Notes: generated from the letters alone by a model not told the origin. A stretch of 54,775 nucleotides of DNA from Dehalococcoidia bacterium UBA2158 (GCA_002328185.1 DCWQ01000041.1:112038-166812), one strand, 5' to 3'. Shown: positions 40,939-50,428, counted from the first letter of the stretch. Program-made: numbers and translations.

Positions 40939-41981
40939 AAGTTGGGCATGACCTCTTTGGCGAACAGGTCCAGGGAGTCCAACACCTTCTGGTGTTCGAT
41001 ACCCCCGAAGTTGATGAAGAAGATGATCTTGTCCACGCCTGATTTTTCCAGGTCTTTGATTCGGGTGGTCAGGTCGTCGGGCGTGCCGAAAAGCATGACG
41101 TTCTCGTACATCTCGTCATAATTGAAGGAAACGTCCCGGGTGAACCTTCCCCGGTAGGCCCGGTATTCCTCGGGCAGCAACTCCACGTTGTTGTCACGGG
41201 GCGCGCCGACTTCTTGCCCGGTCTGCTTGAACCACATGAATGGCGCTTCAGTGTCCTGTCGCGACTGGGGAAGGGTGGGCGCGGTGTACATGGCGCGCGC
41301 CACCACCACACGTTCCTCTGCGTACTCATGGCCCGCTTCGGCGAGGGCCCCTTTATAGAATTGGATTTGCTCCTCCACCTGAGCAAAAGGCTCTCCCTGC
41401 CCAATCATGAGATTCCAGTCGTTTCGGGCGACGCGGTTGACGCTGGCTTCGCTGGATGCGGCGACGAAGATTGGAGGATGGGGCAACTGGACCGGCTTGG
41501 GCTGCACCGTCATGTCATTGAATCGCCAGAACTCCCCGGCGTGGTCGAATGGCTCGGTAGACGTCCAGGCCTTGTTCAGGACCTCCATGGTCTCCTCGAA
41601 ACGACGGCTGGCTTCCTCCATGGGGATGTTCAGTTTATGGAACTCGCCCCATTGGAAGCCCCGACCGGCGCCGAAGTCCAACCGCCCGTCGCTGAGCAGG
41701 TCGACCGTCGCTACTTCCTCGGCCAACTGGATGGGATTATGAAAAGGCAAGACTGTGACGCCGGTGCCCAGGCGGATGGAGTTGGTGACCGCCGCCAGGT
41801 AGGCGAGCAGCGACAGGGTCGCCGAGACGATTCCGTGCCGGGAGAAATGGTGCTCGGTGATCCACACCGAATCGAATCCTAGCCGCTCGGCGTGTTGCGC
41901 CTGGGCTAACGCATCTTTGTAATACTTGACCTGTTGCTTGGGGTCGGGAAGTTGGATCGAATGGAAGAGACCGAATTTCAT
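40929..41981 (-). CDS. LLM-class flavin-dependent oxidoreductase (luciferase-like)
   Basis: From the ATG at 41979-41981 this is 350 residues with the bacterial luciferase TIM barrel: MKFGLFHSIQLP, GFDSVWITEHHFSRHG, LGTGVTVLPFHNPIQLAEE, VDLLSDGRLDFGAGRG and PHPPIFVAASSEAS. The frame is open upstream to 42101, but those residues are not family-like. The EHHF motif places it near alkane-type or luciferase-like monooxygenases using reduced FMN or F420. The cofactor and substrate cannot be set from sequence. It follows a cupin and SGNH pair on the same strand. Confidence 0.9.
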   Translation of the reverse strand: MKFGLFHSIQLPDPKQQVKYYKDALAQAQHAERLGFDSVWITEHHFSRHGIVSATLSLLAYLAAVTNSIRLGTGVTVLPFHNPIQLAEEVATVDLLSDGRLDFGAGRGFQWGEFHKLNIPMEEASRRFEETMEVLNKAWTSTEPFDHAGEFWRFNDMTVQPKPVQLPHPPIFVAASSEASVNRVARNDWNLMIGQGEPFAQVEEQIQFYKGALAEAGHEYAEERVVVARAMYTAPTLPQSRQDTEAPFMWFKQTGQEVGAPRDNNVELLPEEYRAYRGRFTRDVSFNYDEMYENVMLFGTPDDLTTRIKDLEKSGVDKIIFFINFGGIEHQKVLDSLDLFAKEVMPNFGA

Positions 41982-42112
41982 ATAACTACCGTTCGAACAG
42001 AATAGGCCCATGGCCGCGCCTAGTCTAACCAAGAATGGAAATTTGCGGTAGTGCTGGCAGGCAGGTAAAAAAGAGTCTCCTGCGCCAAATGAAGGCAGCA
42101 TAGACGACCCGG

Positions 42113-42466
42113 TCAGTCAGCCGTGACACGCTCGAAGGAAGTCTTTGGAAAAGAAGCCAACAGAGCTGCCTTGCTCTCTGAGCGGTTCACGAAACCGTGC
42201 TTCACTCCTGCCGGGGCTAAGACAGTGTCCCCTGGTCCCAGCGTGACCACTTCGTCTCCCAGTACCGCTTCTAGTGTCCCTTCCACGATGACCATCGCTT
42301 CTTCCGTGTCGGGATGGATATGGGTCGTGACCCTGGCACCAGGTTCGATATCGAGATGCCCCACCCACAGGGATTCGGCACCGTAGCTGGCATCCACCAG
42401 GACGGTCCTGGGAATACCTGGATAACCCTCTTCCGTCTTGGCGTTGGCTCGGTACAAGATAGGCAT
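42113..42466 (-). CDS. Small cupin-domain protein
   Basis: A 117-residue single-cupin protein. Motif 1 is GARVTTHIHPDTEEAMVIVEG, with metal-ligand His residues and a Glu; motif 2 is PGDTVLAPAGVKHGFVN with the last His. It probably binds a metal and may be an enzyme or sensor. Its ATG overlaps the TGA of the upstream SGNH gene by one base (TGATG), so the two are translationally coupled. Lack of other domains prevents a more exact call. Confidence 0.88.
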   Translation of the reverse strand: MPILYRANAKTEEGYPGIPRTVLVDASYGAESLWVGHLDIEPGARVTTHIHPDTEEAMVIVEGTLEAVLGDEVVTLGPGDTVLAPAGVKHGFVNRSESKAALLASFPKTSFERVTAD

Positions 42467-43113
42467 CAGCTCACCTCTTTCTCAGGAATGATTAGGCTAC
42501 CACGGTTTGTACTCGAACCCCAATCATCTATCAATCCCGCAATCTCATCGGCCAACTTCTGACCTCCTTGGACAGACAGTTCGATGGGGTTCGCGTAGTC
42601 CCCGCTATCCGTAAAGATGGCCCTGATATCAAGGATAGGCAGTAGGCGCAGTGACGCCTCTTCGACAATTATGTCGTTGAACAATCCCAGGGCCGTTGAA
42701 GCCATCCTCTGGAACTCCTCGTCCGGGAAATCTGGCCTGTAGATGGTGCAAATATAAGATTGGACATCGGTTGCCACCACGGCTTCCAACATTCGGCAAT
42801 AGTCTTCCCTGAACTGACCAACTGCATCGCCGAGGAGGAGAAGAGCCTCGCCGACTGTGGTCACCGCGTCGTTTAGCACTTCTGTTTGCACCAGCACGTC
42901 GTTGCCGCCTGTACTGACGACTAATATCTGTGCATCGCCCGGTAGTTGTTCCAGTTGGTTCTGAACATCAAGGATGTAGCTGCCATCGACCGCAAGCAGG
43001 GACACGGCCCAATCGTCGAGCACCTTAGTTTCAACCTGGTCACGAACATCTGGTCCGTTGACGTAGGCAGCGTTGTCGAACACCGAATCTCCAACTAAGA
43101 CTAGAGTACTCAT
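42466..43113 (-). CDS. SGNH/GDSL-type hydrolase
   Basis: The 215-residue protein starts with TLVLVGDSVFDN (block I, nucleophile Ser at residue 10) and has the block III motif STGGNDVLVQ near residue 70. Block V, where DxxH should hold the catalytic Asp and His, reads YANPIELSVQGGQKLA, with Asn in the likely His position. The hydrolase chemistry is therefore less certain, though the fold is clear. There is no signal peptide, so it is cytoplasmic. It overlaps the cupin gene by one base. A lipase/esterase or acetyl-hydrolase role is the usual reading of the fold. Confidence 0.8.
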   Translation of the reverse strand: MSTLVLVGDSVFDNAAYVNGPDVRDQVETKVLDDWAVSLLAVDGSYILDVQNQLEQLPGDAQILVVSTGGNDVLVQTEVLNDAVTTVGEALLLLGDAVGQFREDYCRMLEAVVATDVQSYICTIYRPDFPDEEFQRMASTALGLFNDIIVEEASLRLLPILDIRAIFTDSGDYANPIELSVQGGQKLADEIAGLIDDWGSSTNRGSLIIPEKEVS

Positions 43114-43290
43114 CTACGGTCATCCCTTGCGATTCGGCCAGGGTCTATGGGTTTGCCATAGGTAGGGTCTCCGGCCGCGGAAAAAGACAGCACCGGTAGG
43201 TGGTCGAAGAAGGGTTTAATACGCCACTGGATCCAATTGCTGCGTTTTTGGCTGTGAACTAATTAGATAGAGTGGGTTCAAAAATTCCTT

Positions 43291-43980
43291 CTACTCACAC
43301 CCCAATTTTGCGACCAAATCGTCGGTTGACTGGACATCACCGAAGGTCACCAGAAATTTGCCCAGCGTGTGATTGTGCAGCGCATCCGTCTGATCGGCGT
43401 TGCCGTCTGCGACCATCACAGTGCGGTAGCCCCACATAGCGGCGTCACGTGCGGTCGACTCGCAACACGTGCTGGTGGCAACGCCGGTGACGAGCAGGGT
43501 ATCGATGCCTAGCTCACGGAGCATGCCATCTAGTTCTGATGGGTACGGAATGAACGCTGAGTAGCGGTACTTGATCGCGATTTTGTCCTCCGGCAACACT
43601 GCGCAGGTGGAGTAGATCGGAAATCCGTCGCCGCACTTTGATAAAAGCGATTGACGCTTTGCCCACCCTGAGGCGCTCGTCGCTTCCTTGCGGTTGGCCC
43701 AGTCCTGAGGGTCTGCAGAGAGAGCTTCGGTCTGGACCCAGATCACCGTCCCGCCGGCCATCCTCGTTGCCTGGGCCAGGCGGTTGATGTTGGGCACGAT
43801 CGTTCGCGCCTGGGGCGCACAGGCCGGCATGCCGTTGGCGACGAAATAATTCTGCATGTCAACCACGACGAGGGCCGTCTTACGTGCATCTAGCTTGTTG
43901 TAGGCATTGAGCCGACCGTCGCGGATCTGCTTTGCCTTGTCCACGAACCAGCGATCGATGTTCAAGTGGTGCATCATCAT
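43291..43980 (-). CDS. Isochorismatase-like cysteine hydrolase
   Basis: A 229-residue member of the cysteine hydrolase superfamily. The catalytic triad is visible: Asp41 in TALVVVDMQNYF, Lys137 in IKYRYSAF, and Cys172 in TGVATSTCCESTARDA, with the nonproline cis-peptide Val-Ala just before it. Relatives hydrolyse N-carbamoyl compounds, nicotinamide, ureidoacrylate or isochorismate. The N-terminal extension of about 35 residues (DRWFVDKAKQIR) is like those of N-carbamoylsarcosine amidase relatives. Three adjacent ATG codons start the gene at 43980. Confidence 0.9.
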   Translation of the reverse strand: MMMHHLNIDRWFVDKAKQIRDGRLNAYNKLDARKTALVVVDMQNYFVANGMPACAPQARTIVPNINRLAQATRMAGGTVIWVQTEALSADPQDWANRKEATSASGWAKRQSLLSKCGDGFPIYSTCAVLPEDKIAIKYRYSAFIPYPSELDGMLRELGIDTLLVTGVATSTCCESTARDAAMWGYRTVMVADGNADQTDALHNHTLGKFLVTFGDVQSTDDLVAKLGCE

Positions 43981-44441
43981 CTCCGCAATATTCGGTCTTG
44001 GTATTGTACGATTTGCTTAAACAAGAATCTGTCCCCGCCAGGTGGATGTTAGGAATGCTACATCCAGGCCTCTTATAGGGCAACAAAAGGGCCGTTATCA
44101 CGACCTTGAGTTTGTCTGGGACCTCCGGTGACAGGCATATCCCCTTTCGATTTTCTTAGGAGCATGCAGGCGTTTGTGAGATACTTCTCACCTCCCAGCA
44201 TGCCATGCCCGGCTGACCCGGAACAGAATTGAGCCCATTCCTAAGCGATGCCCTTCATCTATTATGTGAACGACCCAATACCCTTTTTCCTCGGCGTATA
44301 TCGCCTGCATCATTTATCATAGGTTCGATTATTTGCAGCTACCACCACCTGATTGAACGCCTTATAAGCGGTGATAGGAAGGTCGCAATCGTAAAGCCGG
44401 CTAACAACCAATCATCATTACTGCTCGAGGATGCATAAATC
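43981..44441. other. Intergenic region, nothing recognised
   Basis: These 461 bases lie between the divergent isochorismatase-like and amidase genes. The right part is AT-richer than the surroundings. Short open frames (for example 44229-44438 on plus) have no ribosome site or family resemblance. The promoters of both genes must be here but no clear consensus pair is seen. Confidence 0.5.
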
Positions 44442-45866
44442 ATGGATCTACACGATATCCCTTATCTCTCGATCGCCCAACTGGGTGAACTGATCAAATC
44501 GAAAGAGATTTCATCGCTAGAAGCCACAGAAGCTTATCTAGAGCGCATTTCCCAAATAGACGGCGTCCTAAATTCTTATATTACAGTTACTTATGACGAA
44601 GCCCGACAATCGGCGAAACAAGCAGACAAATCAATTGCGGATGGGCATTATCATGGTCCACTCCACGGAATACCAGTAGCCGTTAAGGATCAATTTTTTA
44701 CCAAAGGGGTGCGAACCACCGCAGGGTCGAACCTATTGTGGGGATTCATTCCTGAAGAAGACGCTGTTGTTGTCACGAAACTGAAGGATGCAGGAGCAGT
44801 ACTCTTGGGCAAGCTTAATCTTAGCGAATTTGCTCTCGGGGAAAGTTTCTCCCATCCCGGAGGTACGCCGAGAAATCCCTGGAATCTCAACAGGAATCCA
44901 GGAATTTCTAGTAGCGGCTCCGCTGCTGCTACATCGGCATTCATGTGTGCATCCGCCTTGGCTGAGGATACAGGAGGCTCCACTCGCATTCCCGCCGCTT
45001 GGTGTGGTTTGGCTGGATTGCGTCCCACTTGGGGCCGGGTCAGTAGGAGAGGCGTAATTCCAGTCTGCTGGTCAATGGACACAGTAGGGCCAGTAGCTCG
45101 AACCGTTGAAGATTGCGCGATTATGTTTCAGGCCATAGCCGGTCATGATCCCGAAGATCCGTATTCTTGGGAGACCCCTGTTCCGGATTACCGCCAGGGG
45201 TTATCTGGAGGTATTTCAAAACTAAGGATAGGCATCCTGCGTGAAAAAGTTGCTCTGGGTGGATTAGAACCAGAAACCCTAGAAGCCTTGAACGCAGCTA
45301 TTGACCAATTGAGATTATCGGGCGCGATTGTCAAGGAAGTGTCTATACCATCCGTAGAATGTGCTGGCGTGGCGTCAAAATGCATCACTGACATGGACGG
45401 TGGCTACTTACACCACGAAAGATTAAAGACTAGAGCTCAGGAGTACGACCACAACTCCAGGGTTCGTCTAATTACGGGGATACTAACGCCAGCCCAATCA
45501 TATATGAAGGCACAAAAACTTCGCGCTATGGTGAGGAATGACATTCTCCAAGCCCTTCACGGGGTAGACGTACTAATTCTGCCTACATCACCGGGCCCAG
45601 CTCCTAAGATTCCAGAGAAAGCAGGGATAATTAGTCAAGAAGATGCTCAGAATCGTATCTCTGGGGTACGTAACTTTACCGGGGCGTTCAATTTAGCGGG
45701 TTTGCCTGCTTTATCTTTGCCGTGTGGCTTCACATCAGAGAACTTGCCGTTGTCAATCCAGGTAGCAGGACGCCCCATGGAGGAAGAGCTACTTCTACGT
45801 CTAGGTCATACTTACCAGCAAACAACTAATTGGCATTTGCGCCGTCCGCCAGAACCTGTTTCTTAA
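44442..45866 (+). CDS. Amidase-signature family enzyme
   Basis: A 474-residue amidase with the Ser-cisSer-Lys triad: Lys82 in HGIPVAVKDQFF, the cis-Ser in NPGISSSGSAAATS (near 157) and nucleophile Ser180 in AEDTGGSTRIPAAWCG. The Ser-rich loop reads GISSSGS, where GGSSGGS is usual. It resembles GatA in length and order, but no gatB or gatC is adjacent, so a stand-alone amidase acting on small amides is more likely. Its base composition is visibly lower in GC than nearby genes (many ATT, AAA, TTA codons), which hints at a separate origin. A strong terminator follows. Confidence 0.9.
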   Translation: MDLHDIPYLSIAQLGELIKSKEISSLEATEAYLERISQIDGVLNSYITVTYDEARQSAKQADKSIADGHYHGPLHGIPVAVKDQFFTKGVRTTAGSNLLWGFIPEEDAVVVTKLKDAGAVLLGKLNLSEFALGESFSHPGGTPRNPWNLNRNPGISSSGSAAATSAFMCASALAEDTGGSTRIPAAWCGLAGLRPTWGRVSRRGVIPVCWSMDTVGPVARTVEDCAIMFQAIAGHDPEDPYSWETPVPDYRQGLSGGISKLRIGILREKVALGGLEPETLEALNAAIDQLRLSGAIVKEVSIPSVECAGVASKCITDMDGGYLHHERLKTRAQEYDHNSRVRLITGILTPAQSYMKAQKLRAMVRNDILQALHGVDVLILPTSPGPAPKIPEKAGIISQEDAQNRISGVRNFTGAFNLAGLPALSLPCGFTSENLPLSIQVAGRPMEEELLLRLGHTYQQTTNWHLRRPPEPVS

Positions 45867-45957
45867 TCTTCCAAGAGCCGACGCCCTACGAATAGGGGAC
45901 TGCGATACCCAACCAAAAACTAATAAAGAAGATAGGGTAAAACCAAACTAACTATCA

Positions 45958-45998
45958 AGAGAAGCCCAGATGATGAGAATCTGGGCTTCTCTTTTTTT
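45958..45998. terminator. Strong intrinsic terminator after the amidase
   Basis: A perfect 14-bp stem (AGAGAAGCCCAGAT and its complement) encloses a short purine-rich loop and runs into a T-tract on the plus strand. It lies about 90 bases after the amidase stop. Confidence 0.92.
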
Positions 45999-46032
45999 GG
46001 CGTTTTGGCCCCAAGAGGGCCCCGATCTATTT

Positions 46033-46155
46033 TTAGGCTAGTGCCGCGTCTATCTCGTCTAGAACTTCCAACAGGCTGTTAATCTCTTTCCTCAAGGACC
46101 CACGTTGCAGACACTCGGTCTCTAGATCCTTGCATTCGAACGTATCACGCGCTAT
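46033..46155 (-). other. Short C-terminal-like reading-frame remnant
   Basis: The minus strand holds an open frame of about 40 codons without a start, ending in LRKEINSLLEVLDEID plus AALA and TAA. It has a heptad-like leucine pattern that could be a helix end. An in-frame TAG lies just upstream. I do not recognise it; it may be the leftover 3-prime end of a lost gene, or chance. Confidence 0.25.
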
Positions 46156-46214
46156 CTAGTCCAAAGCAATGACATCAGTTGCACGGGTTCACGGAAGGAC
46201 GAATGCCTCCTTTT

Positions 46215-47255
46215 TTAGCTACAGGCCAGGGAATACAGCTGTGTAGCCCCTTCCGGAAGTGGGTGCTCACTCCAGCTCTCGCCGCTGTCTTGGCTGGCAA
46301 AGACCTGGCCGCTGCTGGTAGCGCAGTACATGTTCTTTGGATTCCGATTATCGAAGGCCAGCCCGAATATGGTGCTGTTGGCTTCGAATCCGGTCTCCAC
46401 TGTCCGCCAGTGCTCGCCACCGTCGGAACTGTGGAATAGGCTGCCGGAATCGCTCTGGAAATGCGGACCTCCAGACACCCATATATTCCTGGAGTCTCCC
46501 GGCGCTTCACGAATGGCCCTGCAGTAAGTCTGGCCCTTCTCGTTGAGGGAGTCGATTTGGACGCGGTTCCAATGGTCGCCCTGGTCTTCGCTCCGGAACA
46601 TGCCGGCCCGGCCGATGCTGAGAATATCCCCTGGGCGGAAGCTGCTGGCCAAGACACCGTGCATATCCACCGGGTCGTCGTTGACGTATTGGCCGTGGCT
46701 AAGGTTTTCCCAGTGTTCGCCACTGTCCTTGGAGCGTATGATGCCACCCACTTCGATGGCGCCGTACAGCAGACCCGGGTCGTCCATCGTGGCCGATATC
46801 ATCAGCACCCGTTTGGCCAGGTTTGCGCCCGGTCTAACGGTCACCTCTGGAAATCGGACGCTCACCGGCAATTGGCTCCAACGTTCCCCGCCGTCGTCAC
46901 TGCGGTAGATCTCTGCTGACTCGTAGCCCACGAATATCACGTTGGGGTCTCTAGGATGGAACAGCAAGGACCAGACCGGGAGTCCGTGGTCTCCTACGTT
47001 CACCTTTTCCCAATGGTCGCCATGGTCGCCGCTACGGTATGGTCCGTCCTGGGTGCCAGCGTAAACCACCTCGGGCGTTTTGGGGTGTACGGCAATGGCT
47101 CTAACCGCCGGTGCATCTGGCAGACCGTTGGTGAGCAGCAACCATTGGCCATCGTTGTTGCTCATCCGGTAGAGGCCACTATTGACCTGCCTGCCGGGCG
47201 CGGTCTCTCCGGCCAGGCCCGCGTAAACATAGGAATCTTGGTTGGTTGAAGTCAT
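46215..47255 (-). CDS. Asp-box (BNR) beta-propeller protein
   Basis: The 346-residue protein holds six Asp-box repeats with the pattern S-x-D-x-G-x-x-W: YRSGDHGDHWEKV, YRSDDGGERWSQL, IRSKDSGEHWENL, FRSEDQGDHWNRV, FHSSDGGEHWRTV and FASQDSGESWSEH. It therefore folds as a sialidase- or VPS10-like propeller. No signal peptide is seen, and the Arg triad of true sialidases is not evident, so it is not called a sialidase. ATG at 47253-47255 with AGGAGA upstream. It follows a class III aminotransferase and a lactonase-type propeller on the same strand. Confidence 0.88.
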   Translation of the reverse strand: MTSTNQDSYVYAGLAGETAPGRQVNSGLYRMSNNDGQWLLLTNGLPDAPAVRAIAVHPKTPEVVYAGTQDGPYRSGDHGDHWEKVNVGDHGLPVWSLLFHPRDPNVIFVGYESAEIYRSDDGGERWSQLPVSVRFPEVTVRPGANLAKRVLMISATMDDPGLLYGAIEVGGIIRSKDSGEHWENLSHGQYVNDDPVDMHGVLASSFRPGDILSIGRAGMFRSEDQGDHWNRVQIDSLNEKGQTYCRAIREAPGDSRNIWVSGGPHFQSDSGSLFHSSDGGEHWRTVETGFEANSTIFGLAFDNRNPKNMYCATSSGQVFASQDSGESWSEHPLPEGATQLYSLACS

Positions 47256-47321
47256 GGGTCTTGTCTCCTCTTAAGTGGTTTGCTCGACGTCCTAGGGAAG
47301 ATTGGGATTGTCTGCTATTGA

Positions 47322-48665
47322 TTATTCGTGGCTGATCAAGCCTTCGTCCATCATGGCTTTGATGGTGCCGTCGAAGGCCTCAAGACTCTGATTGATGTCG
47401 GCTTCGGTATGTACTCCGGACAGCACGCCGCTGGTGCGTGACATGAGGTCAACACCGCGCACTTGAAGGCCCTGCCGGAAATTCGTCTGGACCTCGGGCG
47501 GGGCGCTCTTGAGGCTATTGGCGTCCAGACCGTCGATGGACTTGGCTCCGAAAAATATGTGGAAGGTGGAAGACTCGCCATAGACGCAGGCGGCCACCTC
47601 GTACCGGTCCACGATCTCCCGCAGCCCAACCCGCAGCCGCTCGGCCATGCGGTCGGCGTTCGCTTGCATCTCGCCGGTGGCTACTATGTTGAGCGCAGCG
47701 TTGCCGGTGGCGGCGCAGTAGGGGTTGGCGTTGAAGGTGCCGCCGTGGTAGACGCGCTCGTACCGGTCGTGCTGGGCGTCGCCGGTTATCTCCATTACAG
47801 CCATGAACTGTTCCCGTCCCGCCACAGCCCCGCCGGGCAGTCCGCCGGTCAGGATCTTGGCCATCGTGCAGAGGTCGGGTTCGATACCCAGGTTCTGCTG
47901 TAATCCGCCCGGGCTCCATCGGAATCCGGTAATCACCTCGTCCAGGATCATCACTACATCGTATTTTCGGGTCAGGTCCCGTACCCCTTGGACAAAGCCG
48001 GGCTCCAACGGAACGGTACCGTATGATGCGCCCGAACCTTCTGTGATGACGCCGGCAATGTCGTTGTCAGATGCCAAGATGCTCTCAAGAGCAGCCAAGT
48101 CCGGTGGCAAAACGATCACGGAGTCCACTGCACCGCGCGGGATTCCAGTGGATGCGGGCACGTCGAAAGGTGACAGGTTACCCGGCATCACGTAGTCATG
48201 CCAGCCATGGTAGTGGGATTCCCATCGGATGATTTTGTCTTTTCCGGAGTAGGCTCTGGCGATTCGGATCGCCAGGGCAGTGGATTCGGCGCCCGAGCCA
48301 ACAAACCTCACCTTGTCGGCACAAGGGATCAAGCTGCAGACGCGTTCACCCCATTCCAGTACCTTTTCCACTGGCGCTCCGTAATGGGATCCCGAAGGCG
48401 CGGCTTGCATCAACGCCTCAACCACCTCGGGATGGGAATGGCCCAACAGCAGGGATGCGGAGCCGAGACCGTAATCGATATATTCGTTGCCATCGACGTC
48501 CCATTTCCGGGACCCGAGGCCGCGTTCGATGGCGATTGGGAAGGGGCTGGTTACGTAACCGTCGTGGCCACCTCCGCCGGAAGGGAAAATCTGTTTGAAC
48601 CGTGGGAAAAGCGCTGCCGATTTGGGGTTTCTTCGGATATAAGCCTCTCTGATTGACTCTGCCAT
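47322..48665 (-). CDS. Class III PLP-dependent aminotransferase, glutamate-1-semialdehyde-mutase-like
   Basis: From the ATG at 48663-48665, with GGAGG six bases upstream, the protein has 447 residues. It shows FIV-type class III features: GSGAESTALAIRIARAYSGK, ESHYHGWHDYVMPG, the Asp of MILDEVITGFRW, and the PLP Lys in MAKILTGGLPGGAVAG. The HYHGWHD and GGTFNANP segments are like HemL (glutamate-1-semialdehyde 2,1-aminomutase). The location among accessory genes and not heme genes, and a divergent N-terminus, make a related omega-aminotransferase or aminomutase with another substrate more likely. Confidence 0.9.
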   Translation of the reverse strand: MAESIREAYIRRNPKSAALFPRFKQIFPSGGGGHDGYVTSPFPIAIERGLGSRKWDVDGNEYIDYGLGSASLLLGHSHPEVVEALMQAAPSGSHYGAPVEKVLEWGERVCSLIPCADKVRFVGSGAESTALAIRIARAYSGKDKIIRWESHYHGWHDYVMPGNLSPFDVPASTGIPRGAVDSVIVLPPDLAALESILASDNDIAGVITEGSGASYGTVPLEPGFVQGVRDLTRKYDVVMILDEVITGFRWSPGGLQQNLGIEPDLCTMAKILTGGLPGGAVAGREQFMAVMEITGDAQHDRYERVYHGGTFNANPYCAATGNAALNIVATGEMQANADRMAERLRVGLREIVDRYEVAACVYGESSTFHIFFGAKSIDGLDANSLKSAPPEVQTNFRQGLQVRGVDLMSRTSGVLSGVHTEADINQSLEAFDGTIKAMMDEGLISHE

Positions 48666-48740
48666 CAAATCCTCCTTTCCATGGGCGATTGATTGCTGTC
48701 CCACCACCTCACACTCAATGCTTTGCTGTAAATTGCTGTG

Positions 48741-49766
48741 CTAACCCGGTAATTCTGAGATCGACACCCAACAGGGTCCGTTACCGAGGGGATAAGTCTC
48801 CAACGGGGTCAACTTACCTGAGTCCGGATTGATATTGAAGGAGGCCATGCGGCCCGAGTCCTGGCCGGCGGAGAACAGGAACTTGTCCTGGAGGCCCAGG
48901 CATAGGGCGTTAGGCCTCGGTTCGGAAGCAACTATTCCGTTGGAGGTCAACTGGCCGGTTGAGGAGTCGACCAAGAAGCAAGCGATGCTGTCGTGGCCGC
49001 GGTTGGGAGCGTACAGGAACCTACCCGAAGCAGAGACCTGTATCTGGGAGCAGGTGTTCCTTTCGGCATAGCCTTCCGACGGTAGGGTGGAAATCGTTTG
49101 AAACGCAGACAGGGTCCCCGAATCAGTGTCCAGGTGATAGCCGGTGACGCTGCAATCCTGTTCGTTGGAGAAATAAAGGATGTCTAAGGTGGGGTGAAAA
49201 CAAAAGTGGCGCGGGCCCAGGAACTCTTCCGGCTCCACCTTGAAAGGGGAGTTTGGAGTGAGGCGGCCAGTGGTGTCGTCGAACCTGAATTGAAAGATGG
49301 AGTTGGGTCCGTTGCCAGCGATGTGGGGCACAAATGCGTAACTATTGGTCGAGTCGGTCTGCATCGCATGGGCCCCGGTCGCCGTTGCCAGCGATTCGGT
49401 GGGCGGGCCTCCCACCGAGCCGTCATCCCCAATTGGATGTACCGTCACCTGTGCGCCCTGGTAATAGGCCGACAGCACAAACTTGCCTTTGCGGTCTGTG
49501 TTGACATAAACGGGCCAGGACTCCAGCGGTATCGTCCCGTTTTGAGTGAGTCCCCCGGTGCCCTGGTTGATCTGAAAACTAAAAAGCTGTGGAGTCCCGC
49601 GGCATCCGGCGTAAAGGAAATTCCTGTCTGGGCTGATTGCCAGTGTGAACGGACCTCCGGGCACGGCTATCTCATCCTGAGGCGTTAACTTCCCCGTTTG
49701 GTGGTCAATGGCAAGAACCGATATCTTGTCGTCCTCTTGTAGGGCAACGTACATGAAATAAGGCAT
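48741..49766 (-). CDS. Lactonase-family seven-bladed beta-propeller protein (Pgl/YbhE-like)
   Basis: From the ATG at 49764-49766, with GGAGG seven bases upstream, this is 341 residues. Repeated blades of the 6-phosphogluconolactonase/YbhE type are seen: FTLAISPDRNFLYAGCRG, QIQVSASGRFLYAPNRGHDS, GPRHFCFHPTLDILYFSNE and LEPYPLG-like C-terminal strands. The conserved HxxF and NRGHDSI segments of the family are present. Hydrolysis of a sugar lactone is the usual inference. It precedes the aminotransferase gene by 75 bases on the same strand. Confidence 0.88.
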   Translation of the reverse strand: MPYFMYVALQEDDKISVLAIDHQTGKLTPQDEIAVPGGPFTLAISPDRNFLYAGCRGTPQLFSFQINQGTGGLTQNGTIPLESWPVYVNTDRKGKFVLSAYYQGAQVTVHPIGDDGSVGGPPTESLATATGAHAMQTDSTNSYAFVPHIAGNGPNSIFQFRFDDTTGRLTPNSPFKVEPEEFLGPRHFCFHPTLDILYFSNEQDCSVTGYHLDTDSGTLSAFQTISTLPSEGYAERNTCSQIQVSASGRFLYAPNRGHDSIACFLVDSSTGQLTSNGIVASEPRPNALCLGLQDKFLFSAGQDSGRMASFNINPDSGKLTPLETYPLGNGPCWVSISELPG

Positions 49767-49885
49767 CGTGTCCTCCTCCCGTTGTGCTCTTTCCGGCATT
49801 CCGTCAATCCGTTCTGAACTACCGCTTCACCGGGCCAATCCTTTCCTTGCCACCTCAAGGTTGACCGGGAGTCGAATGGCGCTGT

Positions 49886-50030
49886 TCACTTCTTGAGCAA
49901 GAACGCCACGACTTCATCGCATTCGGCCCGATCAGGTCTGGACGACGCTACGACGTAGTTCTCGAAACCGTCTCGTCTCGTCGGGTTGGGAAGCGTGATG
50001 GCTTCCGGTCCGTTTCGTGCTGGTTATATT
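49886..50030 (-). other. Possible 3-prime gene remnant
   Basis: The minus strand has an open frame without a start codon that reads PEAITLPNPTRRDGFENYVV and ends DEVVAFLLKK before TGA at 49886-49888; a stop lies upstream near 50030. The composition looks protein-like. With the neighbouring ORF and the orphan TPP-enzyme subunit it suggests a stretch of decayed genes. No family is recognised. Confidence 0.3.
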
Positions 50031-50108
50031 ACGCTCTTCGATGGAGTGACGCATGCTATGCAATGGTAAACGAGGTTTGAACGATTGACACTGCGATTCG
50101 GCGACGGG

Positions 50109-50378
50109 CTATGGTCTCATAGCGCGAATCTCGTGCAGGTACTTGGCGACCAACGGCGATGCCGCGGCGGGCTGCCACTGCCTCCTCGAGTAAGATTCAT
50201 CTCCGGGCCACGACCGCTCTGCATACACGATAGTATTGGGTTCAGTAGCTTGTTCCAGAACCTTCAACGGGTCTTTTATCACCAGGGTCTGAATTCCTAG
50301 GTGGCCGGGCAGTCCTGGTTGATGGCCTAATGGAAACTCCAAGAACTTAGATTTGGACTCAGAGGCTATGTTAGTCAC
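50109..50378 (-). CDS. Hypothetical protein, 89 aa, doubtful
   Basis: An ATG-started frame encoding a polar protein with VIKDPLKVLEQATEPNTIVY and a C-terminal ASPLVAKYLHEIRAM helix. There is no clear ribosome site and I do not recognise a family. It follows the TPP-enzyme gene by 50 bases on the same strand and could be a remnant, or a genuine small gene. Confidence 0.3.
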   Translation of the reverse strand: MTNIASESKSKFLEFPLGHQPGLPGHLGIQTLVIKDPLKVLEQATEPNTIVYAERSWPGDESYSRRQWQPAAASPLVAKYLHEIRAMRP

Positions 50379-50428
50379 GAGTGTGGGATATGTCTAATCT
50401 CTACCACCGAACCTAGATATACCCGCAA

